Shown one piece after another: positions 59,659-64,000 of a stretch of DNA of 64,000 bases (positions within the stretch are counted from its first letter, which is position 1; each line of letters starts with the position of its first letter). The stretch is from Burkholderiales bacterium (GTDB lineage: Bacteria; Pseudomonadota; Gammaproteobacteria; Burkholderiales; Burkholderiaceae_C): positions 1 to 64,000 of the forward strand of contig JAIXKR010000130.1 of NCBI GenBank assembly GCA_026932235.1. The letters are read 5' to 3'. Both the position numbers and the translations under genes were made by a program. The notes under the pieces were generated by a model. The model worked only from the letters and a program-made list of their open reading frames with translations. It did not search any database and was not told the DNA's origin.

Positions 59659-59981
59659 CAGAGCGCTCCCGAAGTGCCAGCCTTGCTGCGCACACGCTTG
59701 GGCAAGCGCTCGTCCATCAGCGTCAAACCGATGTCGTCCCTGGCCGTGTCCAGCAGATTCTCCAGCGACCGGATCTCGCCGAAGACATGCAACGCACGGG
59801 CGAAGAAGTGGATGGGAACCCGCACGTCGCCTTTTTCCATGCGCCGCACGGTGGAGAGGGAGGCACCCATGCGCTCGGCCAGTGAGGCCTGCGAGATATG
59901 CCGCCGCCGACGGGCCAGAGAAATGTCATTGCCGAGCTTCTGGATGGCACGCTCGACCGGAAGAGGGATCGGGGTCTCCAT
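59658..59981 (-). CDS. hipB: HipB-like helix-turn-helix antitoxin
   Basis: A 107-residue Cro/C1-type protein: AIQKLGNDISLARRRRHISQ then ASLAERMGASLSTVRRMEKG is the helix-turn-helix; VPIHFFARALHVFGEIRSLE follows. It neutralises HipA and represses the operon. The start ATG 59981 is followed directly by the operon. Upstream lies an AT-rich promoter with mirrored TTTAATG/CATTAAA elements. Confidence 0.88.
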   Translation of the reverse strand: METPIPLPVERAIQKLGNDISLARRRRHISQASLAERMGASLSTVRRMEKGDVRVPIHFFARALHVFGEIRSLENLLDTARDDIGLTLMDERLPKRVRSKAGTSGAL

Positions 59982-59983
59982 AT

Positions 59984-60049
59984 TTAATGCTCCCTCCAGA
60001 GCCCTCAGTATAGCTTAGTGTCTCCCTCGGCATCATTAAACTGCGCGGC
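59984..60049 (-). promoter_or_regulatory. hipBA promoter/operator region
   Basis: Reading leftwards (minus strand), a consensus-like -10 box TATACT lies about 30 bases before the hipB start. TTTAATG at 59984 and CATTAAA near 60043 are mirror images 50-odd bases apart, and GAGGGAG occurs twice between them. HipB-type repressors bind spaced repeats like these, but the assignment is inference. Confidence 0.45.
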
Positions 60050-60167
60050 CGAGCCCGAAGCGCAGATCCGCGAGGCCATCGCCTTTCACCTCGACGGCTT
60101 GCGCGAAGGCGGGCTCGCCGTTCCCGAGCCCACGAGCAAGGTCGAGTCCATCGAGCTCACCGCGTAG
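60042..60167 (+). pseudogene. HicB antitoxin C-terminal remnant
   Basis: The plus strand reads EAQIREAIAFHLDGLREGGL then AVPEPTSKVESIELTA and a stop, the typical end of a HicB antitoxin (IREAIEFHLEGLREDGxxVPEP). The upstream part of the gene is missing: the frame stops being family-like at about 60042, next to the hipBA promoter, so the hipBA segment may have been inserted there. No HicA toxin is seen. Confidence 0.7.
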
Positions 60168-60347
60168 GCTGTCGAGACTCGTTCGGCAGAGCGAGTGACG
60201 ACCAAGTCCTCGGCCCAGCGGCGCGTCGCATAGCGCGCTCGCGCATGCTCTTGGCGCGGCCACGCGCTCGGGCACTTGGCGCGAACTCCCGAACGACGCC
60301 CACCGGCGGCGCAACGCCTGCCGGCCGCCTTCCTCTGCGCTTCGACC

Positions 60348-60743
60348 TTAGCCGGCAATGAGCGGCACTGCGTGCTTGGGGAAGGTCTTTAGGAGCTTGG
60401 CGTCCATCGTCACGAGCTTCACGCCCAGAGTCATTGCAAGCGCAACGAACTCGCAGTCGTAAACGGAACAATCGCTGTCGCGCACGAGTTCCAGCACCTG
60501 GCGAGAGTCGACTTCATGTTCAGCGCCGGCCAGCAGGCTTTCTGCCTCCCGTTGCAGGTCGCACGCCATCTCGAGCGTGAGCGTCCTGCGTCGCATGTAG
60601 CCCGCCAGGATGTTGCGGAACTCGCTGCGCCAGAGCAGCGGCGCAGCCCAGTCGGCATCGTGCCCGAGCAAGGCCTCCGCCGCCTCCGTGTAGTCGCCCG
60701 GCAGGTACAGGTACGCAACAACGCTGCTGTCCACAACAATCAT
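60348..60743 (-). CDS. vapC: VapC-type PIN-domain ribonuclease toxin
   Basis: A 131-residue PIN-domain protein. Acidic metal ligands appear in MIVVDSSVVAYLYLPGD, LLWRSEFRNILAGY, DSDCSVYDCEFVALAMTLG and KLVTMDAKLLKTFP. VapC toxins cut tRNAs or rRNA. The ATG overlaps the antitoxin stop (ATGA), ensuring antitoxin first. The C-terminus is complete. Confidence 0.9.
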   Translation of the reverse strand: MIVVDSSVVAYLYLPGDYTEAAEALLGHDADWAAPLLWRSEFRNILAGYMRRRTLTLEMACDLQREAESLLAGAEHEVDSRQVLELVRDSDCSVYDCEFVALAMTLGVKLVTMDAKLLKTFPKHAVPLIAG

Positions 60744-60985
60744 CGCCTGCTCTCGCGCTTGTAGGCGTCGATGTCCTTCGCGCGGAACTTTCCCTTCGGC
60801 AGTGCCGTGCGCAGCGCACGAGCTTTGGCAAGTCGCTCGCTGACCGCCACACGCCCGGGAATCAACACCGATTCCAAGCACACGATCGCCTCGCTGTTCA
60901 GGCTTCGCCGGTTGCTCTCAGCGGAGGCTTTGAGCCGTTGGTACACCTCGTCGGGAATGTTCTTCAAGGTCAGGGTCGTCGGCAT
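60740..60985 (-). CDS. vapB: FitA/VapB-type ribbon-helix-helix antitoxin
   Basis: The 81-residue protein starts with the DNA-binding ribbon MPTTLTLKNIPDEVYQRLKA and helix SNRRSLNSEAIVCLESVL; the tail (ARALRTALPKGKFRAKDIDA) binds the toxin. ATG 60985 is preferred over the GTG at 60991 because GAGGAGG lies seven bases upstream of it. TGGTTGCAT is repeated twice about ten bases apart upstream (near 61001-61020), perhaps the operator. Confidence 0.88.
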   Translation of the reverse strand: MPTTLTLKNIPDEVYQRLKASAESNRRSLNSEAIVCLESVLIPGRVAVSERLAKARALRTALPKGKFRAKDIDAYKRESRR

Positions 60986-61138
60986 GGCCACACCTCCTCA
61001 ATGGTTGCATTATGGTTGCATAGCGGTGCCACAGCGAACCCCCGCGTCGCGAGCGGCAGGACGGAGTGACGCCCAGGCGCTCCGCCCGGCGACGCGCCGC
61101 ATCGCGCGCGCTCGCGCGCCCTTGGCGCGGCCCTTCGT

Positions 61139-62488
61139 TCAGACGCTTGCCGCGAACTCCAGTTCGACGCACAGGCCGCCCAGGCGCGCGGAGCGGGTCA
61201 AGGTGAGTGTGGCGCCGTGGGCCTGCGCGATGGCGTTGACGATGGCAAGGCCCAGGCCGCTGCCGCCGGCGGGGGCGCCGGGAACGCGGTAGAAGCGGTC
61301 GAGCACGCGCGCGCGCTCGCTCTCGGCGATGCCCGGGCCGCTGTCCTGCACCGACAGGCGCGCCCGCCCTCGCCCCTCGCCCGCGGCGGCGAGCGCACGC
61401 AGTTCGACGTCGACCGTGCCGCCCTCGGGCGTGTACTTGAGCGCGTTGTCGAGCAGGTTGCGCAGCAGGATGCGCAGCGCCTCGGCATTGCCCGCCACGC
61501 GCAGCTCGTCGACGTGGGCAAGACCGAGGTCGATGCGCTTGGCCTGGGCCGCGGGCGCCGCTTCGGCGACCGCCTGGCGCACGAGTTCGGCGAGCGCCAG
61601 CGGCTGCGCGGTGCCGGGCGTGCCGGCGCCCTCCTGCTGCCGCGCCAGCACGAGCAGCTGCTCGACCAGGCGCGAGGCGCGTTCGATGCCCGCGGCCAGC
61701 CGCGTCACGGCGAGCGCGCGCGCCGCCTCGTCGGGCGCGCGCTGCAGGCCTTGCACCTGCAGCTTGAGCGCGGCCAGCGGCGAGCGCAGCTCGTGCGCGG
61801 CGTCGGCGACGAAGCTGCGCTGCGCCTCGAGCGCGCGGTTCACGCGCGCCAGCAGCAGGTTGAGCTCCTGCACCAGCGGCCGCACCTCGTCGGGCAGGCC
61901 GTCGACGGCGACCTCGCCCAGGTCGTCGGGCTGGCGCGCGGCCACCTGGCGGCGCACGCCCTGCACCGGCGCCAGCGCCGCGCTCACCACCCACCACACG
62001 AGCAGCATGAGGATGGGCGCCAGCAGCGCCGCCGGCAGCAGCGTGCGCAAGGCCATGGCGCCGGCCATGCGGCGCCGCGCCGCCATGTCCTGCGCGACCT
62101 CGATCACCAGCGGCCCGGCCTGCATCGCGAACACGCGGAAGGCGCGGCCCTGCGCGCGCAGCTCGGAGAAGCCCAGCACCGCGCGCTGCGGCAGCTCGAC
62201 GCCTGCGGTGCGGAAGATGCGCAGGCCGTCGAGCGTCCACACCTGGACGATGAAATCGAAGCCCTCGCTCTCGCCCAGTTCGTCGACCGCGCCCGGCAGC
62301 AGCGAGAGCGGAAAGCGCGCACGCAGCGACAGCGCCATCTGCTGCATGTGGTAGTCGAAGATGGCGTCGGCCTCGGCGCGCGCCGCGCGATAGGCGAAGA
62401 AGGCCTGCGCCAGCGCCACCAGCAGCACCGCGGCGAGCAAGAGGCGCAGCAGCCGCGCGCGCAGCGAGAAGGCGCCGCGCGTGCTCAT
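61139..62488 (-). CDS. Sensor histidine kinase, QseC/TctE-like
   Basis: A 449-residue membrane kinase: TM1 (LLRLLLAAVLLVALAQAFFA), a periplasmic sensor of about 135 residues, TM2 (LLPAALLAPILMLLVWWVV), HAMP, then SFVADAAHELRSPLAALKLQ with the phospho-accepting His, N-box ILLRNLLDNALKYTPEGG, G1 VQDSGPGI and G2 GGSGLGLAIV. Its ATG overlaps the regulator stop (ATGA). The signal is unknown; QseC-like proteins sense catecholamines or metals in other bacteria. Confidence 0.92.
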   Translation of the reverse strand: MSTRGAFSLRARLLRLLLAAVLLVALAQAFFAYRAARAEADAIFDYHMQQMALSLRARFPLSLLPGAVDELGESEGFDFIVQVWTLDGLRIFRTAGVELPQRAVLGFSELRAQGRAFRVFAMQAGPLVIEVAQDMAARRRMAGAMALRTLLPAALLAPILMLLVWWVVSAALAPVQGVRRQVAARQPDDLGEVAVDGLPDEVRPLVQELNLLLARVNRALEAQRSFVADAAHELRSPLAALKLQVQGLQRAPDEAARALAVTRLAAGIERASRLVEQLLVLARQQEGAGTPGTAQPLALAELVRQAVAEAAPAAQAKRIDLGLAHVDELRVAGNAEALRILLRNLLDNALKYTPEGGTVDVELRALAAAGEGRGRARLSVQDSGPGIAESERARVLDRFYRVPGAPAGGSGLGLAIVNAIAQAHGATLTLTRSARLGGLCVELEFAASV

Positions 62489-63153
62489 GTGGGCGGCACC
62501 TTGGGCACCATGTAGCCGACGCCGCGCACGGTGCGGATGAAGTCGGCGCCGAGCTTGCGGCGCAGGCCGTGCACGTAGACCTCGACCGCATTGCTGCTGA
62601 TCTCATCCTTCCAGCCGTAGAGCTTGTCCTCGAGCTGGGCGCGCGAGAGCACCATGCCCGGGCGCGCCAGCAGCGGCTCCAGCACCGCCCATTCGCGCGC
62701 CGAGAGCAGCACCGGCTCGCCGTGGACCGTGACCTCGCGCGTGGCCGGGGCGATGCTCACGCCCGCGTGCTCGTAGACCGGCTCGGCGCGTCCGCTGGCG
62801 CGGCGCAGGAGCGCGCGCATGCGCGCCAGCAGTTCGTCCAGGTCGTAGGGCTTGAGCACGTAGTCGTCGGCGCCGGCGTCCAGGCCCTCTATGCGCTGCG
62901 CCACGCCGTCGCGCGCGGTGGCGATCAGCACCGGCGTGCGCTGCCGGCGCGCGCGCAGGGCGCGCAGCACGTCCAGGCCGTCGCGCCGCGGCAGGCCGAG
63001 GTCGAGCAGCACGAGGTCGTAGGCCTGCGTGCGCAGCGCGGTGTCGGCCATCTCGCCGTCGCGCACCCAGTCGACGGCGTAGTGCTCGGCGCGCAGCAGG
63101 TCGAGCACCGTCTCGCCGATCATCACGTCGTCCTCGACGAGCAGGATTCGCAT
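62485..63153 (-). CDS. OmpR-family response regulator, QseB/TctD-like
   Basis: The 222-residue regulator has a receiver domain (MRILLVEDDVMIGETVLDLL, phosphorylatable Asp in LVLLDLGLPRRDG, Lys in DYVLKPYDLDEL) and a winged-helix output domain (LSAREWAVLEPLLARPGMVL, SNAVEVYVHGLRRKLG, IRTVRGVGYMV). ATG 63153 gives the standard start. It is co-translated with the kinase. Target genes are not apparent. Confidence 0.94.
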   Translation of the reverse strand: MRILLVEDDVMIGETVLDLLRAEHYAVDWVRDGEMADTALRTQAYDLVLLDLGLPRRDGLDVLRALRARRQRTPVLIATARDGVAQRIEGLDAGADDYVLKPYDLDELLARMRALLRRASGRAEPVYEHAGVSIAPATREVTVHGEPVLLSAREWAVLEPLLARPGMVLSRAQLEDKLYGWKDEISSNAVEVYVHGLRRKLGADFIRTVRGVGYMVPKVPPT

Positions 63154-63480
63154 CGCATCGCACCCCGAGCCACGCGAACCCGCACCGACGCGTGCGCCAA
63201 CGCGCGCATGCCGGCCGGTTCGCAACGGACTTGCAGTCTATGCAATGTGCGCGCCTGGGCGCTTGGGTGCCGAAGAGGTCGATCCCGCAGAACGGCCGGC
63301 ATCCGCATCAACGCGGGCTGTGTGGTGCGAGTTCGGTGTGATCCGATGAACCCCTGCCGTCGCCCGGGGCTGCTGCCGCGTGTGCCGCCCTGCAGGGCCC
63401 GACGCGCAAGAATGGGCCGGAGCCGCGCGTGCCGTGGTGCGCGCAGCGAGCCATCGGCCAACAGCCGCAGGAGAAGCGCG
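63154..63480. other. Divergent intergenic region
   Basis: About 327 bases between the regulator gene and the Rieske gene. I see no gene, RNA or strong palindrome. CAGGAGAAGCGCG at the right end is the ribosome site for the Rieske gene. Confidence 0.5.
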
Positions 63481-64000
63481 ATGTCATCGAACGACGCAGC
63501 CGACGCCGGACCGGACCTGACCCAGGGCGTGAGCCTGGCCGACCTTGGCGGAGGGCGCATGCTGCGCGGCCACGTCGGCGACGAGGCCGTGGTGCTGGTG
63601 CGCGTGGGCGACGAGGTGCTGGCGGTGGGGGCGTCGTGCACGCACTATGGCGGGCCGCTGGACCAAGGCACGGTCGAGGGCGAGACGCTGCGCTGCCCTG
63701 GCACCACGCCTGCTTCTCGCTGCGCAGCGCCTCGCCGCTGCGCACCGCACACGTCAGGCGAGCGCGGGCGAGCCGCAGCGCATCGTCATCGTCGGCGGTG
63801 GCGCCGCGGGCTTCGCCGCCGCCGAGATGCTTCGCCGCCGCGGCTGGCTCGGTGAGCTGACGCTGTTCAGCGCCGAGGCCGATGCGCCCTGCGACCGGCC
63901 CAATCTTTCGAAGGACTACCTCGCGGGCAGCGCGCCGCAAGAGTGGATTCCGCTGCGCGGCGCCGACTTCTACGCCGAACAGCGCATCGACCTGCGCCTG
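63481..64000 (+). pseudogene. Rieske/FAD-dependent ferredoxin reductase fusion, out of frame twice, truncated by the window edge
   Basis: The frame from ATG 63481 encodes a Rieske-like domain with its first ligand pair (GASCTHYGGPLDQGT). At 63696-63698 a CCC run lacks one C: with it the next codons would read CPWHHACFSLRS, the second ligand pair. After only about 20 further codons the FAD/NAD reductase part begins in a third frame (RIVIVGGGAAGFAAAEML, then DAPCDRPNLSKDYLAG). A normal AIF-like fusion has about 40-50 residues between CPWH and the FAD motif, so sequence is missing as well as shifted. Either the gene is decayed or the assembly has errors here. Intact relatives pass electrons from NAD(P)H through the Rieske cluster. 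Confidence 0.7.

Noticed and set aside
1..64000. CRISPR array, rRNA operon, complete insertion sequence or prophage
   Set aside because: No regularly spaced repeats, no rRNA-like segments, no intact transposase and no phage structural genes were found on either strand.

Overview
This window looks like chromosome of a high-GC betaproteobacterium of the order Burkholderiales. The grounds are very high GC with matching codon use, an EarP/EF-P pair with arginine at position 32 of EF-P, a PEP-CTERM exported protein, an uvrC/earP/efp/mnmC neighbourhood and a QseBC-like two-component pair. I cannot fix the genus; a Rubrivivax/Leptothrix/Caldimonas-type relative is a guess.

Layout. 0-7.3 kb is housekeeping: uvrC (partial), earP-efp (arginine rhamnosylation of EF-P), mnmC, rpiA, pyrD-vanZ-like and a dehydrogenase-fold protein. 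7.4-12.5 kb holds an unrecognised gene behind a perfect palindrome, then a heme-copper oxidase-family operon (CuA subunit, subunit I, SCO/SenC). The catalytic tyrosine position of subunit I is asparagine, which points to an sNOR-type nitric oxide reductase (norSY-senC) rather than an oxygen reductase. An MscS channel follows. 12.7-16.6 kb has an exported oligoendopeptidase and four small VOC/SRPBCC/DUF1428 genes. 16.6-26.1 kb carries pbpC, a giant alpha-2-macroglobulin and an M17 aminopeptidase. 26.2-27.6 kb is nsrR-hemerythrin-DUF2249, a nitric-oxide response operon that fits with the NO reductase 15 kb away. 27.6-30.2 kb: metallophosphatase, YiiX-like hydrolase, PaaX regulator. 30.5-35.7 kb: a four-gene molybdoenzyme operon (catalytic subunit, FdhD, four-cluster ferredoxin, membrane anchor), divergent from paaX and behind a perfect 11-bp inverted repeat. 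The best guess is a phenylacetyl-CoA:acceptor oxidoreductase-like enzyme. 35.8-43.5 kb: DUF3237, DMT exporter, YbdG-type channel, and a cluster of envelope proteins that includes a trypsin-like protease and matches no system I know.

43.5-57.5 kb is a patchwork. It contains an integron-integrase remnant, a HigA-like antidote gene, a LysR-regulated ABC importer, and four attC-like recombination sites around small orphan genes, interleaved with chromosomal genes (PEP-CTERM metalloprotease, thioredoxin-fold protein, DegP-like protease). A lower-GC HARE-HTH/GIY-YIG gene, split at a C7 tract, sits immediately before one attC-like site; a second GIY-YIG gene follows.

57.6-61.0 kb is a toxin-antitoxin cluster (BrnTA, HipBA, HicB remnant, VapBC). 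61.1-63.2 kb is a sensor kinase/response regulator pair. The window ends in a Rieske/ferredoxin-reductase fusion gene that is out of frame at two places.
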